53,876 nt of DNA, from the NCBI RefSeq assembly GCF_001612785.1, contig NZ_BDBC01000027.1, positions 1-53,876 of the forward strand. Direction: 5' to 3'. This DNA comes from Nocardia beijingensis NBRC 16342 (GTDB lineage: Bacteria; Actinomycetota; Actinomycetes; Mycobacteriales; Mycobacteriaceae). Shown here in pieces: positions 9,203-17,754 of this stretch (positions are counted from its first letter, which is position 1; each line of letters begins with the position of its first letter). Position numbers and translations under genes: made by a program. The notes beneath the pieces were generated by a model. That model was not told where the DNA came from. It searched no databases and saw nothing but the letters and a program-made list of their open reading frames with translations.

Positions 9203-9463
9203 TCAGCAGCACCGGTTGGCCGGATTGCGATCCGCCTCCGCGTGCCGCTGCCGCCAGTACTCCCGCTCGGTCGGGACGGCGCAGCCGGGATGCTTGCGCC
9301 GCAGGTGCTCGACGTAGCGCTGGTAGTCCTGCCCACCCAGGATCGAGTTGAACCACCAGACCCCCGCGCGGACCCCGCCGCCGCAGGCACGGGCCACGGC
9401 GCGCAGCCGGGCGCCGACCGGTCGCGCGGACCGATCGGCGCCCGGCTGCGTGGAGTCGCTCAT
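9203..9463 (-). CDS. YbdD/YjiX family small protein
   Basis: 86-residue basic protein. The second half carries the family pattern GVWWFNSILGGQDYQRYVEHLRRKHPG and PTEREYWRQRHAEAD. Members of this family (formerly DUF466) are encoded directly after CstA/BtsT-type pyruvate transporters. The ATG at 9463 overlaps the cstA stop (ATGA), so the pair is translationally coupled. The function of the small protein is not firmly known; it is thought to act with the transporter. The N-terminal 30 residues are Arg/Ala-rich and less conserved in character. Confidence 0.88.
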   Translation of the reverse strand: MSDSTQPGADRSARPVGARLRAVARACGGGVRAGVWWFNSILGGQDYQRYVEHLRRKHPGCAVPTEREYWRQRHAEADRNPANRCC

Positions 9464-11718
9464 TGCGCGTGGACGTGGGCCGCGCCGGAGGGGCGCACCT
9501 TCCCGGCCGCGATCAGCTCGTCCCACTGCTTCTGGACTTCCTTCTCCGCGGCGGTGGCGACGAAACCGCTGGGCGCGAAGATCTTCGACGGCTCTTCCGC
9601 CGTCTCGGTGGTCGTCGTCTCCCCGGAGCGCCAGGCGCGGAAGGCCACCAGCGCGCCGACCACCGCCACGATCAGCACCAGCAGCGCGAACACGATCGAC
9701 AGCGTGCCCTGGATGAAGGTGTTGCGCACGATCGCGTTCATGTCGTCCTGGGTCTTCGCCGTCAGGCACAGCTTCCCGGCGTCTTGCGCGGCCTGGCAGA
9801 TGCTGTGCTGCTTCCAGTAGCCGAGCTTCGGGTCGGCGGAGAAGATCTTCTGCCAGGAGGCGGTCATGGTCACCAGCAGATCCCAGACCAGCGGAATCGC
9901 CGGGATCCAAGCCCATTTCGCGAGGCCCTTCTTCACCACGATCACCAGCACAACGGTCAACGCGATGGCCGCGAGCAGCTGGTTGGCGATGCCGAACAGC
10001 GGGAACAGCGTGTTGATGCCGCCCAGCGGATCGGTGACGCCCATCAGCAGGATCGAGCCCCACGCGCCGACCACGACGGCCGAGCACAGCCACGCGCCCA
10101 CCCGCCAGGACGGATCACGGAACTTCTTCGCCGCGCCGCCGAAGTTGCCCAGCGCGTCCGAGAGCATGAACCGCGCCACCCGGGTGCCCGCGTCGATCGT
10201 GGTGAGGATGAACAGCGCCTCGAACATGATCGCGAAGTGGTACCAGAACGACTTCATGCTCGCCCCACCCAGGAACTGGTGGAACACCTCGGAGATGCCG
10301 ACCGCCAGCGTCGGCGCGCCGCCCGTGCGGGAGATGATCGATGACTCGCCCACATCGCTCGCGGCCTGGCTCAGCTCCGCCGGGGTGATCGCAGGACCGC
10401 TGAGCCCGAGGCTGTTGGTGTAGGCCGCGGCCTTCTCCGCGGTGCCGCCGGTGAGACCGAGCGGCGCGTTCATCGCGAAGTACAGGTGCTGGTCGATGAT
10501 CGAGGCGGTGATGATCGCCATGACCGCGACGAACGACTCCATCAGCATGCCGCCGTAGCCGATCATCCGCGCGTGCGATTCCTTCTCCAGCAGCTTCGGC
10601 GTGGTGCCGGAGGAGACCAGCGCGTGGAAGCCGCTCAGCGCGCCGCAGGCGATGGTGATGAACAGGAACGGGAACAGCGAACCCGCGAAGGCGGGCCCGG
10701 TGCCGCTGGAGGCGAACGACGAGACGGCGGGCGCGTGCAGCACCGGCAGCGTGACCAGGATGCCGACCGCGAGCAGCACGATCGTGCCGACCTTCATGAA
10801 CGTCGACAGGTAGTCGCGCGGAGCAAGCAGCAGCCACACCGGGAGCACCGAGGCGACGAAGCCGTAGGCGATCAGCAGCCAGGAGATGGTCACCGGCGAG
10901 AGCGTGAACCAGTCCGCGCCCCAGTCGGTTTCCGACACCCAGCCGCCGCCCACGATGGACAGCAGCAGCAGGGCGAACCCGATCACGGAGACCTCGCCGA
11001 CCTTGCCCGGCCGCAGGAACCGCAGGTACACACCCATGAACAGGGCGATCGGAATGGTCATCCCGATCGAGAAGACGCCCCACGGGCTGTGCGCGAGCGC
11101 GTTGACGACCACCAGCGCGAGCACCGCGAGCAGGATCATCATGATCACCAGCACGCCGACGATGGCCGACCAGCCGCCGATCACGCCCAGTTCGTCGCGG
11201 GCCATCTGACCCAGGCTGCGCCCGCGCCGCTTCATCGAGACCCACAGCACCAGGTAGTCCTGCACGGCGCCGGCCAGCACCACGCCGACCACGATCCAGA
11301 TGGTCCCCGGCAGGTAGCCCATCTGCGCGGCCAGCACCGGACCGACCAGCGGACCCGCGCCGGCGATGGCGGCGAAGTGGTGCCCGTAGAGCACCCGCCG
11401 GTCCATCGGCATGTAGTCCTTGCCGTTCTCCAGGATTTCGGCGGGGGTGGCCAGGTCGTCGCGCGGTTTGACGATCCTGCGTTCGATGAACCTGGCGTAG
11501 AACCGATACGCGATGACGTAGGTGCACACCGCCGCGATCACGATCCACACCGCGTTCACCGATTCGCCGCGCGAGATGGCGAGCACCGCCCACGCTATGG
11601 CGCCGAGAACGGCGATCCCCCCGAAGATCAATTTCTTGGCCGGTGTGATCGGGGACTTGTCGACCACGCCGACGGGCGGCAGATCGGGATCGGTCCGCAG
11701 ATATTCGATTGTCGCCAT
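9460..11718 (-). CDS. cstA: CstA family pyruvate/peptide carbon-starvation transporter
   Basis: 752-residue polytopic membrane protein with many hydrophobic segments and the CstA blocks DRRVLYGHHFAAIAGAGPLVGP, GALSGFHALVSSGTTPK and the loop DAGTRVARFMLSD. In enteric bacteria the family takes up pyruvate and perhaps peptides when carbon is scarce. The ATG at 11718 was chosen because a clear Shine-Dalgarno (AGGAGAG) precedes it by 6–7 bases; an upstream in-frame start is possible but unsupported. ybdD follows with a 4-base overlap. The gene is divergent from the carbohydrate importer at 11919, across about 200 bases that must hold both promoters. Confidence 0.95.
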   Translation of the reverse strand: MATIEYLRTDPDLPPVGVVDKSPITPAKKLIFGGIAVLGAIAWAVLAISRGESVNAVWIVIAAVCTYVIAYRFYARFIERRIVKPRDDLATPAEILENGKDYMPMDRRVLYGHHFAAIAGAGPLVGPVLAAQMGYLPGTIWIVVGVVLAGAVQDYLVLWVSMKRRGRSLGQMARDELGVIGGWSAIVGVLVIMMILLAVLALVVVNALAHSPWGVFSIGMTIPIALFMGVYLRFLRPGKVGEVSVIGFALLLLSIVGGGWVSETDWGADWFTLSPVTISWLLIAYGFVASVLPVWLLLAPRDYLSTFMKVGTIVLLAVGILVTLPVLHAPAVSSFASSGTGPAFAGSLFPFLFITIACGALSGFHALVSSGTTPKLLEKESHARMIGYGGMLMESFVAVMAIITASIIDQHLYFAMNAPLGLTGGTAEKAAAYTNSLGLSGPAITPAELSQAASDVGESSIISRTGGAPTLAVGISEVFHQFLGGASMKSFWYHFAIMFEALFILTTIDAGTRVARFMLSDALGNFGGAAKKFRDPSWRVGAWLCSAVVVGAWGSILLMGVTDPLGGINTLFPLFGIANQLLAAIALTVVLVIVVKKGLAKWAWIPAIPLVWDLLVTMTASWQKIFSADPKLGYWKQHSICQAAQDAGKLCLTAKTQDDMNAIVRNTFIQGTLSIVFALLVLIVAVVGALVAFRAWRSGETTTTETAEEPSKIFAPSGFVATAAEKEVQKQWDELIAAGKVRPSGAAHVHAQ

Positions 11719-11918
11719 CTGCCTACTCTCCTGTAAAACGCGCAGGATCTTGCTCAAACACGTGACAACGTAACCGATCGGCGATCGCCGTCGTGCCGAT
11801 TCCGGACGCCGGACGGGCACCGTGAAATATTGTTCATGTGTCGGCCGTCACCACCTGATTGCCGAACGTATGCTGCCATGCGGTTCGATGAGCTCCACAT
11901 CCGCCCCGGAGGAGGGCT

Positions 11919-13232
11919 GTGTTGCGTGCGAATCCCGTCGCCCGGCTCCGTCGCCGGACGCTGCTCGGCTCGGCGCTGGCCGCGCCGCTGCTGGCCTGCG
12001 GCGGCTGCGGCTCCGATGACGACGCGTTGACCTTCTTCTTCCAGGCCAGGCCGGAAGAGGCGCGGGTACGGCTGAAAATCATCGACGAGTTCCGGAAGCG
12101 CCGTCCCGACATCAGGATTCGCACCATCATGTCGGGGCCGGACCCGTTGCAACAGATGCTCACCTACTGCGCGGGCGGCAAATGCCCGGACGTGCTGATG
12201 GCATGGGAGCTGACCTATGCGGGTCTGGCCGAGCGCGGCGTGCTGCTGGATCTGAACACGCTGCTCGCCCGCGATCCGCGATACGCCGCCGAACTCCGCG
12301 CCGACAGCTATCCGGCGCTGTACGACACCTTCACGTACGCGGGCGGGCAGTACGCCCTGCCGGAGCAGTGGTCAGGGGTGTTCCTGTACTACAACCGGGC
12401 GTTGTTCGACGAAGCCGGGATCAGCGCGCCCGCGCGCTGGCGCGACGCCTGGTCGTTCGACGAGTTCCTGGCCGCTGCCGAGGCGTTGACCAGGCACGAC
12501 TCGTCCCGGACCAGGTGGGGCTTCGCCGACGCCTGGGTGCCGTACTTCTCGGCAGCCTGTTTCGGTATGAACAACGGCGCCGAATGGTTCTCGCCTTCGG
12601 TGAACCCGACCAGGACCAATCTCGGCGATCCTCGGTTCGCCGAAGGCTTCCAGTTCTACGCCGACCTCGCCGTGCGCCATCGCGTGGCGCCGAGGGCGGC
12701 CGACACGATCTCCGTCTCGGCCCCCGACCTGTTCCGGCGGGGCCGCGCGGCGATGGCGCTGGGCGGGCACTGGCTGTACTCCGAGTTCGCCGGGCACGCC
12801 GACCTCCCGATCGACGTCACGGTGCTGCCGGCCGGCCCGCACGGCGGTCCAGGCGCCATCACCGATGTCGGCAGTACCGGGCTGGCCATCGCCGCCGACA
12901 GCCCGCGCGTCGAACAGGCTTGGGAATTCGTCAAATTCGCGACCGGGCCGGTGGGGCAGGCGATCATCGCCGCGTCCGGACTGTTCGTTCCGGTGCTCCA
13001 GTCCGCGATGAACTCCACGGGATTCGCCGCCGCGCACCGGGAGATCCGCAATCTCGAGGTGTTCACCGCCGGTCCGGCCAATTCCCGTCCGCTCCCGGTC
13101 ACCCCCGCGTGGGGAAAGGTTTCCGCCCTGCTCGAGCGCGGTTCCAACCGCGTGCTGCGCGGCGCCGCCACCGCCGCGTCCTTGGACGGGCGTTTCGCCT
13201 CCGACGTCGACGCGCTGCTGGAGACGCCATGA
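11919..13232 (+). CDS. Carbohydrate ABC importer, substrate-binding lipoprotein
   Basis: 437 residues. The N-terminus has twin arginines (RRRTLLG), a hydrophobic stretch and a lipobox LLAC with C27 as the lipidation site, so the mature protein is anchored outside the membrane. The body is an extracellular solute-binding protein family 1 fold (PDVLMAWELTYAGLAERGVL, QYALPEQWSGVFLYYNRALF, MALGGHW, EFVKFATGPVGQ). A GTG start at 11919 follows a GGAGGAGG Shine-Dalgarno at ~11907–11914. Two permease genes follow with 4-base overlaps. Substrate cannot be read from sequence; sugars, oligosaccharides or glycerol phosphodiesters are all possible. Confidence 0.92.
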   Translation: MLRANPVARLRRRTLLGSALAAPLLACGGCGSDDDALTFFFQARPEEARVRLKIIDEFRKRRPDIRIRTIMSGPDPLQQMLTYCAGGKCPDVLMAWELTYAGLAERGVLLDLNTLLARDPRYAAELRADSYPALYDTFTYAGGQYALPEQWSGVFLYYNRALFDEAGISAPARWRDAWSFDEFLAAAEALTRHDSSRTRWGFADAWVPYFSAACFGMNNGAEWFSPSVNPTRTNLGDPRFAEGFQFYADLAVRHRVAPRAADTISVSAPDLFRRGRAAMALGGHWLYSEFAGHADLPIDVTVLPAGPHGGPGAITDVGSTGLAIAADSPRVEQAWEFVKFATGPVGQAIIAASGLFVPVLQSAMNSTGFAAAHREIRNLEVFTAGPANSRPLPVTPAWGKVSALLERGSNRVLRGAATAASLDGRFASDVDALLETP

Positions 13233-14158
13233 CAGGAGTGCGGCGATCGCAAACACCGGGCAAAGCAAGGGTCGCGTCCCGATTGGCGCGGCGGCGGGAG
13301 CGGGCCGGGTGGGCATTCGTCGCGCCCAACGTGGCGGCCGTCGCGGTTTTCCTGTTGTTCCCGTTGGGTTTTTCGCTCTATCTGAGTTTTCATTCGTGGG
13401 ACTTGTTCAGTCCCATGCGATTTGCCGGCGTGGACAACTACCGGCGGCTGTTCACGTCGGACCCTCTGTTTCTCATCGCATTACGTAACACGGCCGTATT
13501 CACACTGTTGACCTTGGTGCCCACGGTGGTGATCGGTCTGGCCGTCGCCGCGGCACTGAATCGAAAGCTCGCCGGTATCGGCATATTTCGCACCATCGCT
13601 TTTCTGCCGCTGGTCGCTTCGGCGGTCGCCATGGCCGTGGTGTGGCGGTTCCTGTTCACCGACGACGGGCTGCTGAACGTCGCGCTCGGCTGGATCGGCA
13701 TCGACGCGGTGCCCTGGCTGACCGACCCCGACTGGGCGCTGGTCTCGCTCAGCATCGTCACCGTGTGGAAGAGCGTGCCGTTCGCGACGGTCATCCTGCT
13801 CGCCGCCATGCAGGGCGTGCCGGAGACGCTGTACGAGGCCGCGAAGATCGACGGAGCCGGCGCGCTGCGACGCTTCCTCGCGATCACCGTGCCGTTGATC
13901 CGAGGGCCGCTGTCGTTCGTCTTCATCATCACGATCATCAATTCGGTGCAGGCTTTCGACCAGGCATACGCGCTGACCGGCGGCAACGGGGGACCGGAGA
14001 CGGGTACCTACCTGCTGGGAATCATGTTGTTCCAGAACGCCTTCGGCTTCTACGAAGTCGGGTACGCCTCCGCACTCGCCTGGGTGATCTTCGCGATCCT
14101 GTTCCTGCTGACACTGGTGCAACTGCGGATGGCCCGGCGGTCGGAGATGGAACAGTGA
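13229..14158 (+). CDS. Carbohydrate ABC importer permease 1 (MalF/UgpA type)
   Basis: 309-residue inner-membrane permease with about six transmembrane segments. The cytoplasmic EAA loop EAAKIDGAGALRRFLAITVP, near residue 210, is where an ATPase docks. The start ATG overlaps the lipoprotein stop (ATGA). A short basic leader precedes the first helix (WAFVAPNVAAVAVFLLFPLGF). It pairs with the next permease to form the translocation channel. Confidence 0.93.
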   Translation: MTGVRRSQTPGKARVASRLARRRERAGWAFVAPNVAAVAVFLLFPLGFSLYLSFHSWDLFSPMRFAGVDNYRRLFTSDPLFLIALRNTAVFTLLTLVPTVVIGLAVAAALNRKLAGIGIFRTIAFLPLVASAVAMAVVWRFLFTDDGLLNVALGWIGIDAVPWLTDPDWALVSLSIVTVWKSVPFATVILLAAMQGVPETLYEAAKIDGAGALRRFLAITVPLIRGPLSFVFIITIINSVQAFDQAYALTGGNGGPETGTYLLGIMLFQNAFGFYEVGYASALAWVIFAILFLLTLVQLRMARRSEMEQ

Positions 14159-15063
14159 ACACCTACGAGACGGTGCGGCGCGCGCTGCCGGCGCGGCAGG
14201 ACCGCGCGAACCTCGCGGCCGGCCGGGTCGACCGGGCGATCGTGCGGCGGGTGGTGCGCGGGACCGCGATATACGCGGTGCTGGCCGGCATCGCGTGGTG
14301 CGCCCTGTTGCCGATCCTGTGGGCGGTGTCCGGCTCGCTGAAGCGGGACGGCGAGATGGCCGACGCGACGTTCCTTCCGCAGCGGCCGCAGTGGTCGAAT
14401 TACGGGAAGGTCTTCGAGCTGCTGCCGATGGGGCGGATGCTGCTCAACACCACGATCTACGCCTTGTGCGTGACGGCGGGGCAGGTCTTCTTCTGCTCGC
14501 TGGCCGGGTACGCGTTCGCCCGCTTGCGGTTTCGCGGCCGCGACGTACTGTTCCTCGCCTATCTCGCGACGCTGATGGTGCCGTTGACCGTGACGGTGAT
14601 CCCGCAGTTCCTGCTGATGCGGGCGTTCGGCTGGGTGGACACCCCGTGGGCGATGATCGTGCCCGGCCTGTTCGGCAGCGCGTTCGGCACCTATCTGATG
14701 CGGCAGTTCTTCCGCACGCTGCCCGAGGAACTCGAGGAGGCCGCCATCCTCGACGGCTGCTCCACCTGGCAGGTCTATTGGCGGGTCCTGCTGCCGCACA
14801 CCCGTCCCGCCCTGATGGTGCTTGCCGTGCTCACCTGGATCACCGTGTGGAACGACTTCCTCTGGCCGCTGGTCATGATCCAGCGCGAGGACGTCGCCAC
14901 CGCGACACTGGGCCTGATCCGCCTGCAAGGCCAGTACCACACCCAGTGGCCGATCCTCATGGCCGCCGCCATCGTCATCCTGCTGCCTTTGCTGCTGATC
15001 TATGCGATAGCTCAGCGCGCGTTCATCCGAGGCATCGCGATGTCGGGGTTCGGCGGTCGGTGA
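14155..15063 (+). CDS. Carbohydrate ABC importer permease 2 (MalG/UgpE type)
   Basis: 302-residue permease with about six helices and the EAA loop EEAAILDGCSTWQVYWRVLLP. Its GTG start overlaps the upstream stop (GTGA). The operon ends here at a strong hairpin and no ATP-binding subunit gene is present. Importers of this type in actinobacteria often share one ATPase (MsiK/UgpC-like) encoded elsewhere, which is the likely case here. Confidence 0.92.
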   Translation: MNTYETVRRALPARQDRANLAAGRVDRAIVRRVVRGTAIYAVLAGIAWCALLPILWAVSGSLKRDGEMADATFLPQRPQWSNYGKVFELLPMGRMLLNTTIYALCVTAGQVFFCSLAGYAFARLRFRGRDVLFLAYLATLMVPLTVTVIPQFLLMRAFGWVDTPWAMIVPGLFGSAFGTYLMRQFFRTLPEELEEAAILDGCSTWQVYWRVLLPHTRPALMVLAVLTWITVWNDFLWPLVMIQREDVATATLGLIRLQGQYHTQWPILMAAAIVILLPLLLIYAIAQRAFIRGIAMSGFGGR

Positions 15064-15090
15064 ACAGACTTCCCACTCGTCTCATCGGTG

Positions 15091-15134
15091 CGGTGCCGCG
15101 GCCGGGCGAAGGTCGTCGCCCGGCCGCGGCACCG
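15091..15134. terminator. Bidirectional terminator hairpin between converging genes
   Basis: A perfect 19-bp stem (CGGTGCCGCGGCCGGGCGA at 15091–15109 pairing with 15116–15134) with a 6-base loop. It lies between the convergent permease and VOC genes. No long T-run follows, as is common in actinobacterial terminators. Confidence 0.75.
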
Positions 15135-15160
15135 CGGTGCAAGGGGTACCGCCGCCCGGA

Positions 15161-15577
15161 TCACGCGCCCCAATAGGTGCCGAAGCTCCAGAGGTTGCCC
15201 TCCGGGTCGCGCACCGTGAAGCCGCGTGAGCCGTAGTCCTCGTCGCGCAGGCCGCGGACCACTTCGGCGCCGGCGGCGGTGGCGCGGGCGAAGAGCGCGT
15301 CGGGGTCCTCGCAGACGAGATACACCGAGTCGGTGCCGGTGGGGCGGGTGCTGAACGGGCTGTCGTCCTTGCCCGCGGAGCCGAACATCACACCGCCGCC
15401 CAGCGGCCAGCGCAGTTCCGCGTGCTCGATGATCGACGGGTCGTCCTCGCGGGCGTAGATCGCGGCCTCGCGGAAGCCGAACGCGTCGACCAGGAAGGCG
15501 GCCATCGCGCGGGCATCGCGGAAGGTGAGCGTGGGCCAGACGGCGGTACGGGTGCTGGTTTCTGTCGGATTCGTCAT
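15161..15577 (-). CDS. VOC/glyoxalase-fold protein
   Basis: 138-residue single vicinal-oxygen-chelate domain. Features seen are the N-terminal WPTLTFRDARAMAAFLVDAFGF block and the C-terminal DYGSRGFTVRDPEGNLWSFGTY block, typical of the PhnB/glyoxalase-like branch. Such proteins bind a metal or a small ligand, but the substrate cannot be told. It is the second gene of an operon: the AraC-type regulator ends 10 bases upstream. Confidence 0.85.
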   Translation of the reverse strand: MTNPTETSTRTAVWPTLTFRDARAMAAFLVDAFGFREAAIYAREDDPSIIEHAELRWPLGGGVMFGSAGKDDSPFSTRPTGTDSVYLVCEDPDALFARATAAGAEVVRGLRDEDYGSRGFTVRDPEGNLWSFGTYWGA

Positions 15578-15587
15578 GCGTTCATCG

Positions 15588-16424
15588 TCATCCGGCGGAC
15601 TCGTCCGGGGCTTGGACGGATGTAACCTCTTCCGCCAGCCACGCGGTCGGGCTCGTCCCGGCGAGATCGGCGAAGTCGCGATCCAGATGAGCCTGGTCGT
15701 AATACCCGCAGGCGGCGGCCACCTGGGCGATGGTGACGTAGGACGGCGTGTGGGCGAGCATCCGGCGAGCCCGCTCGAAACGGGTGATCCGGGCCGCGAG
15801 CTTGGGACTCAGGCCGAACTCGCGATTGAACCGGCGCGTCAGATGCTGCCTGGTCCAGCCGATCTCATCGGCCAGCGGACCGATCGCGATGCCGCCGCCG
15901 GAACCGACCACCGCCCGCCACGCCCGGGTGAGTTCGGGACCGACCGCACGGTCCGGATCGGCCAGCGCCGAGAGCACCCGATCGCAGACGCCGAAACGCT
16001 CCGGCCAGCTCCGCGCGTACTGCAATCGCTCCCACAGCTCCGATCCGACCGGTCCCACCACGTCGGCGAATTCGACCGACGTGTCCCACAGCGCCGCCGC
16101 GGGCATGCCGAACAAGGTGCGGCAACCGAGCGGCGTGAGCGACACGGCCACGCCTTCCTGGTAACCGCCGTGTGCGATCAGCGCCGTGCTCGCTTGCAGG
16201 CCGCTCAGCACGCACCGGTAATTCCGCGGCGACTGACGCGGATCGGTCTGCTCGACGACGTCGATCGTCGGCCCGATCGCGACGATGAAGGTCATGTGCC
16301 GCGACGGCAACCCCCGATGGATCCCCGCCGAGAATCCGGCCATGCGATAACCGAGGTACCGGTCGATGAACCCCGCGAGCGCGGGCGCCGGACGCGCCGT
16401 CATCACCTCCGTGGTCGGCTCCAT
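15588..16424 (-). CDS. AraC family transcriptional regulator
   Basis: 278 residues. An N-terminal ligand-sensing part (~1–150) is followed by two C-terminal helix–turn–helix motifs (IGPLADEIGWTRQHLTRRFNREFG and TIAQVAAACGYYDQAHLDRDF) and the usual FADLAGTSPTAWL end. The ATG at 16424 gives a protein of normal family length. It is transcribed with the downstream VOC gene, which it may control together with itself. Confidence 0.9.
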   Translation of the reverse strand: MEPTTEVMTARPAPALAGFIDRYLGYRMAGFSAGIHRGLPSRHMTFIVAIGPTIDVVEQTDPRQSPRNYRCVLSGLQASTALIAHGGYQEGVAVSLTPLGCRTLFGMPAAALWDTSVEFADVVGPVGSELWERLQYARSWPERFGVCDRVLSALADPDRAVGPELTRAWRAVVGSGGGIAIGPLADEIGWTRQHLTRRFNREFGLSPKLAARITRFERARRMLAHTPSYVTIAQVAAACGYYDQAHLDRDFADLAGTSPTAWLAEEVTSVQAPDESAG

Positions 16425-16725
16425 GCGGTCACGCTACGCCGGGGGACCGACATGTGCGCCCGGCTCCGCCGCATGGATCAGTTCGCGATATCGACGTGCC
16501 CGCGAAGCGCCGATCCGTCGGCAGTCGAGCAGGGCAGGGGGCCAGGTCGTCCGCGACGCGGCCGCGGGGATATGCGCGGGCGCGGCGTCGTCCATGCCCA
16601 CCGATCCGGCGGCTCTCCGCAGGTCGCGAGCGGCGGTGAGATGTACCACTACAGCGTGTAGTTGACTGTGATCACCTGCCGCGATCCGGATACCGTTGCG
16701 CGTTCTGACGAAATCTGGAGGTGTG
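16425..16725. other. Intergenic region between AraC regulator and MDR oxidoreductase
   Basis: About 300 bases between two divergent genes. Short frames exist on both strands but none shows family motifs or a ribosome binding site. The right end (TCTGGAGGTGTG before 16726) is the Shine-Dalgarno of the oxidoreductase. Confidence 0.4.
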
Positions 16726-17649
16726 ATGCGGCGGGTGCAGTACGAGCGCAGCGGTGGTCCCGAGGTGCTCGAGCTCGTCTCGGTCGAAGTGCCGACGCCG
16801 GGGCCGGGTGAGCTCCTGGTCCGTGTCGAGGCGGTCGGGGTGACCCTGCCGGTGGTGCGGAAGGTGCGTGAGCAGCGCGAACCGATCGCGTTGGGCGGCG
16901 AGGTCGCGGGCGAGGTGGTCGCGGTGGGCGAGGGCGTCGATAGATATACGCCCGGCTATCGCGTGACCGGTCTCGTGTTCGGTCACGGCTACGCCGACTA
17001 CGCCCTGCTTTCGGCGGCCATGGCGTCGCCGATTCCGGACGGCGCGTCGGCCGTCGACGCGGTCGCGCTGGTGCGCAGCGGCCTGGTCGCGCTCGGCGCG
17101 CTCAGTGCCGCATCGCCCCAGGACGGCGAATCCGCTCTGATCACCGCCGCCGCGAGTGGCGTCGGCCACCTCGCGGTCCAGTTGGCGCGGGTGCGCGGCG
17201 CGGCGCGGGTGGTCGGCGCGGTGTCGGATCTGGCGAAGGCGGAGTTCGTGCGCGAACTCGGAGCCGACGAGGTGGTCGAATACGGCCAGGAATCCTGGGG
17301 CGCCCCCACCGACTACGTGCTCGACGCCGTCGGCGGCGACTTGCTCTCGCCCGCCCTCGCCGCGCTGGCCCCCGGCGGCCGGTTGGTCGCCTACAGTTCC
17401 GGCGGAGGCGTCATCCAGGCCTACGATCTGCTCGTCGGCGCGAAATCCGTCATCGGTTTCCAGATGGCCCGCATAGCGCGAACCCAGCCGGACACCTACG
17501 ACCACTGGCGCCAAGAACTCTGGCAGTACTTCGCCTCCGGCCAGCTACGCCCCGCCGTACACGCGGAGTATCCCCTCGACCAAGCCGCCACCGCCCACGC
17601 CGTCATCGAAGCCCACGCCAACCTCGGCAAAGTCGTCCTCATCCCCTGA
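16726..17649 (+). CDS. NADPH:quinone oxidoreductase-like MDR enzyme
   Basis: 307-residue zinc-free medium-chain dehydrogenase/reductase. The N-terminal GroES-like half contains EVPTPGPGELLVRVEAVGV and GGEVAGEVVAVGEGV; the cofactor half contains the nucleotide-binding AAASGVGHLAVQLAR. No zinc-ligand cysteines are visible, which fits quinone or enone reductases. The ATG at 16726 follows a GGAGG Shine-Dalgarno. The substrate is unknown. It stands as a single gene between the AraC operon and ychF. Confidence 0.9.
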   Translation: MRRVQYERSGGPEVLELVSVEVPTPGPGELLVRVEAVGVTLPVVRKVREQREPIALGGEVAGEVVAVGEGVDRYTPGYRVTGLVFGHGYADYALLSAAMASPIPDGASAVDAVALVRSGLVALGALSAASPQDGESALITAAASGVGHLAVQLARVRGAARVVGAVSDLAKAEFVRELGADEVVEYGQESWGAPTDYVLDAVGGDLLSPALAALAPGGRLVAYSSGGGVIQAYDLLVGAKSVIGFQMARIARTQPDTYDHWRQELWQYFASGQLRPAVHAEYPLDQAATAHAVIEAHANLGKVVLIP

Positions 17650-17739
17650 GCCGGCCGCGACTGGCACATGGCCGCGGCAAACCGCGAGAAGCGCCTCCAC
17701 CATGTGCCACTCGCGGGGGAGTCGGGTCGGGGTGCCGCG

Positions 17740-17745
17740 TAGACT
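17740..17745 (+). promoter_or_regulatory. Putative -10 box of ychF (leaderless)
   Basis: TAGACT fits TANNNT and ends 9 bases before the GTG start of ychF. The bases between (CTGTTCCTC) hold no Shine-Dalgarno. Confidence 0.35.
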
Positions 17746-17754
17746 CTGTTCCTC

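Noticed and set aside
10486..11736. Long plus-strand frame across cstA
   Set aside because: Asp/His/Arg/Gln-rich antisense shadow of a clear CstA gene.
11823..11840. CRP-like site GTGAAATATTGTTCATG upstream of cstA
   Set aside because: Only TGAA-N6-TTCA pairs; it does not fit the TGTGA-N6-TCACA consensus well enough to claim.
16434..16649. 71-codon minus-strand frame upstream of the AraC gene
   Set aside because: No motif or Shine-Dalgarno; most likely spacer.
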